Shown here piece after piece: positions 43,671-56,100 of a stretch of 64,000 bases of DNA. The stretch lies in the NCBI GenBank assembly GCA_964036275.1, contig OZ038433.1, positions 19,253,485 to 19,317,484 of the forward strand, read 5' to 3'. The DNA comes from Litoditis marina (taxonomy: Eukaryota > Nematoda > Chromadorea > Rhabditida > Rhabditidae). Under the pieces are notes generated by a model that worked only from the letters and a program-made list of their open reading frames with translations, ran no database searches and had not been told where the DNA came from. The translations under genes were made by a program, and so were the position numbers. The first letter of the stretch is position 1. Each line of letters begins with the position of its first letter.

Positions 43671-44210
43671 TGGGCTACTTGTTCGGCTACTTTCTGGTTT
43701 TTCCTCCCACCTGTAAAGTAGGTTTAGAGTGACCTATGCAATATTCCTTTTTACTTTCACTCCCTTCCCCCCACTTTTTCATTCTAGCTGACAAATGATT
43801 CTTTAGTGAAAAAAGTTTCAAGAAAGTTTCACCCCTCCCCCAGCCGTTCAATAGATCACAATCTGCGTCTCCTCAAACATACGCTATTTCTCCGTTCTTA
43901 ACTTCCGCTGGGATACAAGTATCTCGAGATAGCGCGTGAAACGAGAGACGCATGATTGGACAAACATGCCGGAACATTCCACCATATGCACTCTCTCCAC
44001 TGCAATAAAATACACACGTTTTGTAAAAGTTTATCTATGTTTCATGTGAAATCCTGTATCAACTTTCAGTTTTGAACCAGAACCAGTGGTGTCTTTTTAC
44101 AATTGTCTTTCCAGGGTATAATAAAGTGGTACTACGTGGATGATTTGAAGTTCAACGGAAAAAGCAAAACTAGTGGCCAGGAAGTTCAACGAACTTCACT
44201 AAGTTCATAA
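43671..44210 (+). pseudogene. Chemoreceptor 3' relic at start of unit 2
   Basis: Contains the last 49 bases of an exon 5 (43,671-43,719, ending CCCACCTGTAAA before GTAGGT) and a complete exon 6 (44,115-44,210) with the WYYVDDLKFNG tail. Upstream exons are absent; the sequence switches to unit 1 right-end DNA at 43,670. It most closely matches chemoreceptor A. Exon 6 has Ile at its second residue in place of Ala. Without exons 1-4 it cannot make a receptor. Confidence 0.88.
43862..43990. mobile_element. TACGTATGCTAGAAG palindromic MITE, degraded copy 6
   Basis: Same truncated form as at 20,600-20,735, carried by the segmental duplication inside the receptor relic. Confidence 0.65.
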
Positions 44211-44943
44211 GATTTTCTGTAAGGTACTATTCTCCAGTGTGATTGTGAAATGAATGAAAATATCGCCAAGCTATATGTTTTCGTGTACTCTGTATTTGTA
44301 GTTTAATACTGATGATGTATCACGGGTACAGAAACTTACACTTAAACCAGTGATGTAGTCTATATAAGTAAAAATGGCTCAATTATAGAAGATGAAAAAT
44401 GAATCTCAGAAATGTCTGGGCCGGTCTCGTGGACGTCGCTAGTTGGTCTCCGTCAGTACTTCATACTCTCTTCTAATTAGTTGCGAATGTAGAAATTTAC
44501 TCTTAGTTTTAGAAGTCAAGTGCGGCGTCCTCAGTGTATTTACGGTTTTCCTTGACCTGACCTTTGATCTTCACGGAAGCAGTGAACCGTTGTTACTATC
44601 GTACGGTCGATGTTGTTGGTTCACAGTCGCGAGTAGCCAGGCTCTCTTCAGATGCAGCCAGGGGCAGCTACAGTATACAGATTCATGAAAACCTTTTGCC
44701 AGCATTATTTTTCTTGCAATTCAGCTTATAACTGCACACATATCCGTAAAACAGACGAATAATAGTTTTTGTAAACTTTTTATATTAAATGTCGGCGTGA
44801 CCCTTGGTCTTTAAAGGAGAGATGAGGGCTGGGCTTATTGTTCCAGACTGGCGATAAATAATTTTAGTTTCCGCGTCTAATGGGCGTGCGCGCAGCGCAC
44901 ATCATTTCACTATTCACTAGTTCACTATTCACTCTTAGCTATA

Positions 44944-45133
44944 GTCGGTGCCAAATTTATAAATTTCTGTCTCTTGTCGGAATCGAACCTGCGAGCAAAA
45001 AGTTTGTAGCAGGCCGCTAACCACGGCGCTATTAAAGAACATATCCAGCAAGCTTTGAAATCGAAGACATGCGTGCATACACAGCAGAAAGTGAGATATA
45101 CAGTACCCTCCCGCCTTTCCGTTGGCAACGACA
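44944..45133 (-). mobile_element. tRNA-like TA MITE, unit-2-specific insertion
   Basis: Unit 1 has an uninterrupted CTTAGCTATAGTTCACTATT at about 21,674-21,693. Unit 2 has CTTAGCTATAG, then TCGGTGCCAAATTT and the rest of this element up to GGCAACGACA, then GTTCACTATT. The empty site shows that the element moved after the duplication and suggests insertion at TA. Confidence 0.85.
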
Positions 45134-45651
45134 GTTCACTATTGAGGCAGCCGCTGCGTGGCTGTCAACTGTTTGGGACCAGGCAGCCAGAGGCCGTATG
45201 CATGAAACATCCCGGGCCGGGTTGGGATGTTTCATGCATACAGCCTCAGGTTTACTAGTGGCTAGTGGGCATCGCTGCGCGGCAAGACAGCAAAGACAAC
45301 GAATCGGCTGTTTTTTTAATGTTTTCTGGAACACTCTTAATGAGTGTTGCTGAAAGGTGGACCGAGAAAATGCAATTTTCAGTTTTAACCAAAATGCTTT
45401 TTTCACATAAGGGTCACATGGTCAATTTTTTACCTACTTTGAAATTTCAACGTTACAGAATGCGCGCGCAACTTTACGAAATTGTTTGTGCACTTATACT
45501 AGAAGTGAATTCAATATTCACGTGAAGTTAGCATTCTAATGATGAATCGTGCACTTTTTTAATGCATTCTAATGACGAATCGTGCACTTTTCATTACACT
45601 TTTCTGACTTCTGCTGTGTTTAACATGCTTCAAGTGACTGTGCAATAGACT

Positions 45652-45890
45652 ATAGTTCGTTTCATTTGCACCGAGACTCATTGGCGACGTGCCAAGATTC
45701 TAGCATGACTATTTTTTAGAGCAAACACAAGTATTCCTCAAACTTGTTTCATTTACGTCTTCTTATAAAACTAAACAACCACTACAGAGATTCACAGTTT
45801 TTGAAACAATTCCAAAGTGGTGAAAAATAGCCTGGAAAATTCATTGGCACGCTGCCAAGTTTCAGTAGGAATGACCGTAACTATAACAGT
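45652..45890. mobile_element. TATAGTTCGTTTCAT...GCGTGCCAAT MITE, copy 4
   Basis: Unit 2 counterpart of 22,207-22,448, starting CTATAGTTCGTTTCATTTG and ending near CATTGGCACGCTGCCAAG. Confidence 0.75.
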
Positions 45891-46114
45891 ATACGTTGGC
45901 TCGCTCGACAGGATGCACATTTAGAATGGTCATGACTCGCAGTGCAGAAAACTTCGACCATGGCAAGCTGACTAAAATCAAACCACCAGAAGTTTACTTT
46001 ATACTTTGGCTTTTGTGAAGATCTAACCATGAGCGTATCACGTTATTTTTACGTTATTCTTTATTTACTTCTAGTAAAGTCTACTTTCTGTTTCAGTTTT
46101 TGGTTGAGAGAGTG

Positions 46115-46330
46115 TTAATCATCAGTATTACACAAACAGTTAAATACAAAACTCACCACAGTTCGCTAATCAATTTGGTCCCTGAGGGTTAATTATATCT
46201 ATCCCTAGGCTCCTTTCATCGGAATTTTCACGAGATTTTCGTGTACTTCCCATGGAAATGAATTATTTTCGTCAGTTTGAATGTTTCATAGTGTTTCGAT
46301 ACTCGCCCGTTGTATGGTCTCGTTTCCAAT
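46115..46330 (+). promoter_or_regulatory. Conserved block upstream of chemoreceptor C
   Basis: Counterpart of 22,665-22,895, about 400 bp before the ATG at 46,734. Conservation with the diverged gene A block at 16,265 is the only functional hint. Confidence 0.4.
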
Positions 46331-46733
46331 TTCTTTCCCTTCCGGCTACGTTCCGAAACGTTGCCCGCAAACCCTTATTAACACCATACAGTCATCTTTT
46401 TAAAGGGTGAGGATGATTCTCGTGTATCTTTGATCTACACACTTTTCATCTCCTGTTACATGAAACGACCGCTCGCTCCGCAACGCTTAATCGACTGAGT
46501 CGTTCGCTGTCTTAGTTGACCAAATAGGGATCCTGTAGTCTGTAGTTTCATTTTATGAAGTTACCATCTTCAGTGTCTAATGTTGGTGTACAAGCGTTGA
46601 ACTCTGTGAGTTGCTAATCCAGTTGAAAAATCGAATTCTAGTTTCAAGTTCAATTTTTTTGTTGTTTTAGTGAAGCCTCGATGTTCGTTTTGAATAGAGT
46701 TGGTAATTAAGAACCTCTATAGTCAAAAACACA

Positions 46734-49700
46734 ATGATGATGAGTTTCATTGTATTCAGGATGTTCACTTTCGCATCCATCCTCTATGTACATTCCTGTA
46801 CAATGGGAGTGATTGGGATAATATTCAATTCGTGTGTTTTGTTGGTACTTTCTCGACATAGAGACACTCGAATGAAGACACTTCGACAACTTCTTTTGGT
46901 CGAATGTTTCATCGACACTATATTATCTGCTCTCAATATCACCACACAACAGGTAGCAGTTCCGAACAATTGTTTTCGCCTAAAGGCAATGTTGTGAAAG
47001 CACTAGGTAAGCATAGCAAAAGTAGGAGAGAGGACAATAGGAATTAAAACATAATTATGAAGGCAAAAATTATCGAAATGATCATGCAAAACGTAAAGAA
47101 CAGAAGTCAGTGTGACCACAATCTCGACCCAGGGGTCAAATTTCATCAGACGTGCCAACCGTGCGAAGTGGCCCAGATGGGATTTTGATAATATTAATAA
47201 TAATAATAAAAACTTATTTCAAAGGAGGATGAACATGTACAGGGCAACCGACATTCAGAACATGTCCAGAACCCATAACTTTTCATAGGATTTATCCTCT
47301 TGCTCACTTCTTCCAGAACACCTATGTAACCGATGGTATAGTCTACATAATAGCACTAGGTCCAATCAAATCTCGTCATGTACCTTTTGGTATCGCCCAA
47401 CTGTCCAATTATTTGAACGGCTTCTTCAACATACTCAGTGTCTCCGTGACACCAGCCATCTGTCTCTATCAACATTTTATCACAGTTCAGTGAGTTGGCA
47501 CGGGGTCTCGTACCATCTCTTATGGTTCGTTTCACTCAGACCTTTCTCACTCCATTGGCCGGAAAAAATCGTAGAGTCCTCGACAAGAGAGTGTGCAGAT
47601 CAGAGAGAGAGAGAGACTGACTGTCGTAGCGAGCTCATGCCGATTCTGAGCACTTACAAAGAAGAGCCCCAGTTGTTCCGCATTTGGCCGGCCAGCTACA
47701 AAAGCGGGAGAGCATGAAGGTCAATAAGGCAGCAGACATCTGAGTCTCTCTGACGTGCAAATGTGTCGGGCCAACAGTCTGGGAAGTGTCTGAGTTCTAG
47801 CTGATCGTCTTGAGTTATATTAACTCAAAATTTGGCAGCGTATCAATAAATGTCCAGTTTATTGTTGTTTTTTTCACTTTGGAATTTTTCAAAAACTGCA
47901 GACATATGTTGTTTAACTTTATAACAACACGTTGATGAGAATGTTCCTGGAATAGTTATGTTTGCTTTGAGGTACAGTTAGAGTCGTTTTACTGTTTACA
48001 TTCAAAGTTCGTAAAATGTTTTTTTTTTCGAATTTACACGTATAACCAGATATGTTTTAGAAAATCCTACATGAGCATAAGAAAAACGTTGCTGATAATA
48101 GTTGTGGTTCTATTTCTGGCGATTCCGTTGGTGATGACCGTTTTCTGCACATTTATTCCGCATGAAATGAAAACTGCTCCGAATTTTCATCTAGAAAGAA
48201 GTGTGTATTATGTGTTGAAGGTCAGTAGTTTAAAATACAAAGTACGGATTCACACCACTTAGGCTTCTCGTAGTAGAGATAAATTTCCGTTTATAAGAGG
48301 GAAAACATAGTCAAATAGTTGTAAAAGTCATTCAATGTGGTTCCGTTTTAGTTGTGGTTAGAGATAGGGATGTCTCCTTACAAAGCAAGCCCATGCGCAT
48401 AAGTACGCATAAGGTACTTCCACCTCATGCGCAGTGTTTGTAGTTTGGACACGTTCATTGTCTGTCGAAATTCGTAACAACTTTCTAGTATTCGCTCCCA
48501 CGTGGATCAAGCTACAACTCAGAATATGTATATCGAGATAGACCATGCACTTCAATCTCTGACACTTTGGGGCTGATTCTCTAAAGGCCCATTTCAATGT
48601 CTCATTTCAATGTCCCAATGTGTCCTTTCCATGCGTGGCTTCGACGAGTCTAGAGCAAGTTAGAGACTGTACATTAGGCGGAGAGTGCGAGACATTCAGT
48701 GAGAGAGTGTGTAGACATGAGAGAGCGCCAGACACATAGTGTTAGAGACGTAGACGACAAATGAGACAAATGCGCAGAGCGCAGACACTGAAGGACGTGG
48801 TTATTCGACGAGAAAAGTTAGGAATGGGACATTGGAATAGGATATTGGGCTATGGAACGAACCATTGAGACATTTGGACATTAAAATGGGTGTCGGGACA
48901 TTGGAATGGAACATTGGGACTCTGGGACCTTTGGAGAATCAGCCCCTATATCGAAACCGTGCAATATTCTCTTGATTATTCTGTTTGTGTTTCAGAGAAG
49001 GCCATCCGTGAGTATTCTACTTTTCTTCTCCTGTGCATCTCATTTGTTCAGCCACTTCTTCATCATGTTTCTGTCTTATTCTACCAGAAAACACATAAAC
49101 AACGACTTTTCCATTCTTCTGGCTGAACATTCAAGAAAAATCACTCTGGTCAAGCTGATATTTGCGCAGGTAAACTTGTTTCAAAATAGGTAGGGGGGAA
49201 GATAGGAACATGACTTAGTCAGAGAAAAAGAAAAGAAAGAGAGAGAAATAGGGAGAAATATAAAAGAGGTAGGAAGAGAATATAAAAAAGAGCTATAAAG
49301 AAAAACCAATCGACTAAGAGAAGGAAAATGAAAGAGAGTTAGAGAGATAGACAGACAGACGACGAGTGAGAACCAAAAAAAGAGAAACTACAAATAAGAA
49401 GAGAGATAAAGGGAGAGAGATAGAGATGAATAGAGAGAGAGTGTGGGTGAAAGAAAAGATAGAGAGGTATAGATGAAGAAAAAAAATAATATTTCAATTC
49501 CAGACGGTCTTACTGCTGTTCGCCGTAATTATTCCACTTTCTGTAATGGAAATCGCCTTGATTTTCAAGTGGGATCTCCACGATTGGGGCTATTTGCTTG
49601 GCTACTGTCTAGTATTTTCTCCCACATGCAAAGTTGGTTTACTCCTAAACAACGTCACTTTTACAGAAAACACAAAAACAGTAACCTTTTGGATAATTTG

Positions 49701-50176
49701 AAAAGACTTAAAATGGCTCGGCTAATGATCGCAATCAATTTTGTAATTGGAAGCAGAAGTCGGAATTCAGTAATAGTCATGAGACAGCGCGCGAAATAAG
49801 AGCTGTATACCGTTGGTCAACTGCACAGTTACGTGAAACATGTTAAACACAACAGAACTCCTACACGTGCAATGAAAATGTGCACAATTCCTCATTAGAT
49901 TGCTCACTTTACGTGACTATTCAATTTACTTCTAGTATAATGCACTGGGAACGCGGTAACGTGCAAAAGAAGGTGCACGTTTTCAGATGTGCCAATGTGA
50001 CGTTGTGTTTAATGCAACTTCTCTGTTCACTTTCAGTACATAACTTCCAGTGGTGTTCGTAATTCCCAGTTTCATTCCAGGGTGCCATAAAGTGGTACTA
50101 CGTGGACGATTTGAAGTTCAATGGAAAAGGCAAAACGTGTGGCCAGGAAGTTCAACAAACTTCACTCAGCTCATAA
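46734..50176 (+). CDS. Seven-transmembrane chemoreceptor C (Str-superfamily-like)
   Basis: Six exons in phase: 46,734-46,952, 47,317-47,489, 48,061-48,220, 48,996-49,169, 49,504-49,632 and 50,081-50,176; 316 residues. It is almost identical to chemoreceptor B along its length, with changes such as Ile-Leu in TM1 (ASILYVHS) and Asn-Asp near the start of exon 2 (YVTDG). Same TM layout and SPTCKGAIKWYYVDDLKFNG end of TM7. Expected to be a G-protein-coupled chemosensory receptor in nematode sensory neurons; subfamily uncertain. Intron 3 is 775 bp and lacks the satellite insertion present in B. The exon 3 acceptor is GTTTTAG where B has GTTTCAG. No disabling mutation was seen, so both B and C appear functional. 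Confidence 0.88.
48570..48952. mobile_element. GGGGCTGATTCTC inverted-repeat element, intact form
   Basis: Compact counterpart of 25,085-27,583, with GGGGCTGATTCTCTAAAGG and CCTTTGGAGAATCAGCCCC ends and CAATGTCCC/GGGACATTG blocks between. It shows the state before the nested insertion in gene B. Confidence 0.7.
49195..49490. repeat. Purine-rich tract in intron 4 of chemoreceptor C
   Basis: Counterpart of 27,830-28,125, almost free of C and T. Confidence 0.8.
49813..49938. mobile_element. TTACGTGA...TTCTAGTA MITE in chemoreceptor C intron 5
   Basis: Unit 2 counterpart of 28,455-28,567, with a more complete CTCATTAGATTGCTCAC block than the unit 1 copy. Confidence 0.75.
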
Positions 50177-50538
50177 TAGTTTTGTATTGTATTATTAACC
50201 CGTGAAACAAATCGCTAACCTGTATGTTTTTGTGTTCTGCTGTGTTTGTAGTTTGGTACTAACATTGTGGTATATTTTTTTTCAAAAAGATTCACGTGTA
50301 CAGAGAACACATTTATACCCAGCCCTCACAGGGTATATTTTTATCGATACATCTCAACTTTTTTCTCCATTTTCTTTCATCTTTTTGGCAGTTTTAATTA
50401 TGTTAGAATAACTTTCGTTAGAAAATATAAGCCGCATCCAACTAAAAAGTTTGGAAACTTTGCTTGTTTTTTAAATACTGGTCAATGTTCAAACTAGAAA
50501 TTATTTGTGGAAAGTCGTTCGATAATGACCATATTCCT

Positions 50539-52473
50539 ACTAACTGGTCAACTCAATAATTGACAATGGTCGCTGATGAGAAGAACTTATTTGACAATTG
50601 TCAAGTCAATTGGAACCTTCTTTGAATTTACTGAAGAAATGACCGCGGTCATTTGTGGACTGAGTCCTCATTGACAACGGTCAACTCAGATCGCGGAATT
50701 GAACCAGCGACCCGCCGGGTAAAAGGCGCGCCCGCTAGCCGCTGAGCTATGGGGTCAAGTACCAGATCGGCACTCTTTCTGGATACTTGCCGCGGCTCGC
50801 ATATAGCATTCATCTTCCATGAGAATGTACAGGGAATAACTTGATAGAAAGTTTTTATTGTTTTGCATTGTTTAATAAATTCGCCATTATTTGTCACCAA
50901 CCTGGGGGTTATGTGCACCGATTTCTGCATAATCAAAATTCTACTGCACAGATAATTCCGGTATAAAAGCACAGATAATTCCGGTATGCCGAGTGAATGA
51001 AAACTATGAATTACTATATAAACAAACAAATCATAAACTGGCAACAAAAGAAGTTGAGAGAAGAGTCAAACAGTATATCAAGTAAGTAAACAAAGTCAAC
51101 ATCTCAGATACCAATTAAGATAGAGTAATAGTGCTTTAGTGAATGTGGTGTTTACTGTGAAAGGTCTATTGCGCGGAATAGTCTATATTATTCTATTTCG
51201 CATCAGTTCTTATTAACGTTCGCCATTATTCTTTACTTAATCTCGGACTCATATTGTGCGCGATTAAATAAACAGTGAAAAGAAGGAGTGATATGTAAAA
51301 TGTACTAAGTATAATAAGTTTAGTATAAATGTAATAAAATAGTGTTACAAAGACTTACTATCTAAACTTAATTATAATCAAAGATTACTATAAGTTACAT
51401 CGTTTCGGCCTCTCGTCCTCTACGATGTCTTAGGTCAGGGGGCCGAGGCCTCATCAGGAAGATAAACCCCTGACCAGGTCAAAAAGTAAAAACTAACTAA
51501 ATTAAAGTTATACTATATTGAATGTGTTTATTTTAATAATCACTAAATTAAGAATATTATCAGTTATTAGTAATAAAATTATACCTTGGGTTTGTCGGTT
51601 GACTGACGTATTACAGATTGGAATAATGGTTGTGTGGTATGGTTTTCCTGTCTCTTATATAGGGCTGGACCCAATTCTACAACTAACCGGGTTTTTAGGT
51701 AACCTAACCCTTTTTTGGTAACCTCTTTTTCAGGTTACCTTGGTAGGTAACCTGGAAGTAACCTGAAACAACAATCCGGTTACCGCTCAAACTAACGGTA
51801 AAAACCACATTTTTCGTTAGAAAAACAGGTAACCGGTTTTTCATTTTAGGTTACCAACTGGTTACCTACTGAGGTAACCTGAAAAATAGGTTACCAAAAA
51901 AGGTTAGGTTACCTGAAAACCCGGTTAGATATAGAATTCACCAGGGCTGGGTCATGATATTTCCTGCCAGATCAGATAGATTTTCGATCTATTGTTTAAT
52001 ACAGTAATCACCACTAGGAAAGATTTGAACAGAATTTATATGTTTATTATTTGAACTTCACCAAGTAATTGGATAGTTTGGTTGTGGTATAAACTAGTGA
52101 AGCGCTCTCCACTATCGGCCCCATAGGTCAGTGGTTAGCCTCTTGCTTTTGGCCCAGCTGAGGCGGGTTCGAGTCCGGCATGAGGCGGGTTCGAGTCCGG
52201 CATGAGGTGGGTTCGAGTCCGGCATGAGGCGGGTTCGAGTGGCGGGTTCGAGGGACTGACAGTGGTCAAATCGTGTGATGACCATGGTCGACATCAACAT
52301 AAGAAGGAGTCATAAGAAAACAATGACCATGGTTGCAAGATCTTTGACCGTGGTCATTTCTAGAGCGGTTTCTGACCATTGTCATTAGTGATCCGGATAA
52401 AATGAGAAAGAGAACGCATCCAAATTGACCAGATTATCGAAAGCTGGTCAACAAGATTTGAGTTGACCTGTTC
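50539..52473. mobile_element. 1.9-kb GGTCAACTCAA inverted-terminus element, unit 2
   Basis: Counterpart of 34,018-35,945, including the nested GGTAACC foldback (51,670-51,945) and the tRNA-like sequences. Its left end directly joins the shared 3' flank of the chemoreceptor, because the 4.85-kb unit 1 segment is absent. Confidence 0.55.
52131..52258 (+). repeat. tRNA-like sequence with B-box array, unit 2
   Basis: Same A-box-like start as 35,617. Here the 22-bp units are followed by a shortened GGCGGGTTCGAGT and a further GGCGGGTTCGAGGG, so the array has been rearranged relative to unit 1. Confidence 0.75.
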
Positions 52474-53130
52474 TTGGGTAATACTGCAAGTTTTCAAAAC
52501 TTTTCAGTTGGACGGGGCTTATATGATAAAACATTCTCGCCAATCGTTCATTCGACCATAGTTTCAATACCATTCGGATCATCCATCGAAATGGGCGGGG
52601 CTATTGGTGGGGGCGAAAATGAACTCAGTTCTCGACGCATCTTTATACGGCTGATTCGTCATCATTGCGTACACCAGTGTACCAACTCTGTGCAGTTTGA
52701 CCTGGAAATAAACAAATGGGCAGGAGTGGTTAAGTGGTTAGCGTTTGGCTGTCGCTCCACAGACCTGGGTTCGATCCCCGCTTGCCGCGCTGTGAAAACG
52801 CTTGCCGCACTGGCCACTTTATTGCCATTTACAAACAAATAATATCAATAGCAACCGTAGGTGGATGATTTGAATGTGTTCAGGGAACTGTGTCTCAGTG
52901 GGATCGACCAGAACTAAACTATGTGGTCGACTGATTGTTTGCGCGCTAGCACTCAAAACATCATGGTTCGATCCCACTTGGCGCGGTATCTTCATGGCGG
53001 ACCGCATGAGCTGGTGATAATGCTCACCCACGCCTAGTTTTTCTTCTACGAACCCAACCCCTCTTGGTTGTTATAGTTTGAATTAACAAACACACGGCTG
53101 TAATATTTGACGTGAAAGATTATTATCATA
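52474..53130. other. Region downstream of GNAT 2 with tRNA-like sequences
   Basis: Counterpart of 35,945-36,600. tRNA-like sequence at 52,725-52,798 and a second near 52,940-52,990. No gene is supported. Confidence 0.55.
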
Positions 53131-56100
53131 CTACATTGAGTGACCTACATTTTCATCCTTGCACTTCTTGATGATCCAATCCCCAGCCGATTCGGTACGC
53201 ACGTGACACACAAATTTGGCACGTAAATCATTAATACGCGCGGTTACGGCGTGTACGAGAGTGGCTGAAACGGAAACGCAAAAAAACCCTGGGAAAATTG
53301 AAGTATCGCCCCCCACTGCAGTTGGGTCCCCCCCCCCCCCCGTAAAAATGGATTTGTCAGAATTCAACTTCGACATTTACTATTCGGCGGGGGTCGAACA
53401 TCAAGGGGGGGGGGGTCAAACTTCAACGAGTGGGGGCTGAATTTCAATACCGGAAGTGTTTACTTTTTACCCCCCCCCCCTCCAACTTTCCTATTGCAGG
53501 AGATAAGTTGAATTTTCATTTTTTCAGTTTCGAGAGTGGCATCATTACTTGCAGTAAAGTATAGTTCCGGTCATTCTGACTAGACTTGGCAGCATGCCAA
53601 TGCAAATTCAATGCTAGTTTTCACCAGTTGGGAATGTTTCTAACAACTTCAAATCTCTGTTAGCAGCTGTTAAGTTTTATAAGAACATGTCAATAAAAAA
53701 GGGTTTGCGATCCTTACGTTTCCTCTGAGAAACACTCATTCGCGAATTTGGCACTATGCCAATAAGTCTCAGTGCGAGTGAAATGAACTATCTAAATCTC
53801 GGACAGGAAACTTTGAGCCCAAAAACTAACCAGCGTCGTCTTTGTTCTCAGCGTAGATAGGATTCAGTTTGTAGAGATTTTCCTGGAGAGTTGGCACCAC
53901 GCCAGCCATTCCCTTGATCTTTCCCTGGGTGTTGTACATAACTACCCCTGAACAAACCAAACTCGCTCAGTACGTATGCAAGAAGATCCCGGCAACTTTA
54001 AGCCATCCTGCGTCTCTCGATCTGCCTTACTATTTCGCGTACCCCGGCGGGATGTTAAGAGCAGAGAAACAGCGTAATTTTGAGAAGGCGCATGATGGGA
54101 TGAAGGTGTCGGGATCTTTTAGCATACGTACTCTGACCTCTGAACTCAAAATCAACCCAACGTTTGGAAAAAAATCACCGTTTCATCTGTTAATTATCGT
54201 TGCGAAAGCTAGAGTTCTATTCGAGAGGTGTGCTTAGAAATATATTATATGAACTAGGACGAACGCAAACTCTACTACCTCTATATTCGACTACTCTATA
54301 GTAGAGGTAAACCCATTAGTCACGTAAAGTTAGCATTCTAATGAGGAATCTTGCACTTGGTCGTTGCAAGTTTCTGAGTTCTGATGTGTTTTACAAATTT
54401 CGCGTCACTGTGCAATTGACAGTATTCTATGGGTATGGGCCGTGACAAAAGTTAACAACCGCCTACCAAATTGTCCCCTTCTCTGAATCTCTAATGTATG
54501 GGATACAAAACTTTGTTGGCTCGATGCTCACCTTCCACAAAATCCAGTGAGTAGTAGTTCTGCAGAAATGTGGTTCTGTCCAGCCCAGTCACCATTTTAT
54601 CGTAGTCGATCAGCTGTTGGAACTGGCGAGGCGTCAGGTCCTAAATAGAAGTCGAATAAACTATCCTCTATTGATTGTTTTATATGAAAAAACAATAGTT
54701 GACTTTTAGGTACTCGGTTGAACAGATTCCGCTCTGAGCCAAGGCCAGTGGACATTACATTTTCCATTCCCTCAATATTCAGAATTGTTTCACTACTGCT
54801 GGCCTTGAAAGGTTATCGATCGAGTCGAATGTTTTAAGTTTAGTTCTAATTTCAGATTAATCGTTACTCGAATCATTTTCCAGTTTATGAATTATCTAGT
54901 CTCAAACTCGAAATGTCGTGTGGCGAAGTTGTTCCAAATTGACCTGGGAATTAACAACCCTATAATCTTGTAAGATAACTTTATTCGAACACTTTTCTTG
55001 TTGGCCACTTTCATTGTTCATGCCAATAGTTTTTTCTCTTTACTGTTAGTCAATTGCACAGTCACGTGAAACATGTCAGACACAGCAGAACTCAGGAATG
55101 TGCAACGGTAAAGCGCACGATTTCGCATTAGAATTCTAACTGACTATTCAATTGACTTCTAGTATAATCACCTACCCGAACAGGCACAATGGAGTACTCA
55201 TGAGTGGTGGGAGCCGGGAACAATTTCATGAGCTCTTCTCGGCTGTTCAGTTGGAACGAGTACATCTCATGGAGAGGAGTAGCGAACATCGGAGCTCCAC
55301 AATACTTAGCCAGCATACTATCCACTGCAAGAAACTATCGTTTTCTGGGAGTACTCAGAACAAGCGTCGTTGCAAAACACTAAATTACTGTTTATACAGA
55401 GTGGCTGTCTTATATATTGATTTTCCCTCTCGTCGTCTGACGTCTTTTCGGGGCACACTACATCTCTAGATTTGTTGCAATACAGTTTCGACCAAACGCG
55501 AATTCGTAATTAACAGAGCGCGTTCCGAGTAATCTACACATACTGTTCATTTTTCGGTCCGCTCAGATAGAAGCGTAGGGTTGAACCGTTGGAATCTACG
55601 CCAGATAATTTTATAAATCCCCCCCCCCCCCCAACCCCAGAAAAAAGTCAGACACTGCACTCTCAAATGGATGGACAGTATAGTTCCGGTCATTCCCACT
55701 GAGACTTGGCAGCACGCCATAAACTGTTTCAGTCAACTTTTCATCCCTTTGTAGTTTATCAGAAAACTGTAAATTTCTGTTATGGATTGCTCCGTTTCAT
55801 AAAAACACGTGAACAACAAATTTCTTCACAATACTCCTATCTTCTCTAAGAAATAGGCATCCAAACATCTTGGCACGATGCCAATGGATCTCAGTGTGAA
55901 TGAAACGAACTATAGCAGCTGCAGTGAAACTAAAGAAATATAACGTGAATATATACTTAAAGCAGGCCGACTATGGGGACCAATACCGTGTCAACGGTCC
56001 TTTAAACTGCAATTGAAAACTGTATTGCAGTTTAAAGGACTGAAGCGTTGGTATTGGACCACATAACCGTCCTTCTTAATGATGAAGTTTACTAGCCTAC

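Larger units (their letters stand above)
44211..46733. other. Intergenic region upstream of chemoreceptor C
   Basis: Matches 20,951-23,293. Carries the unit-2-specific tRNA-like MITE (44,944-45,133), a TTACGTGA MITE (45,506-45,652), a GCGTGCCAAT MITE (45,652-45,890) and the conserved upstream block (46,115-46,330). No gene is supported. Confidence 0.7.
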
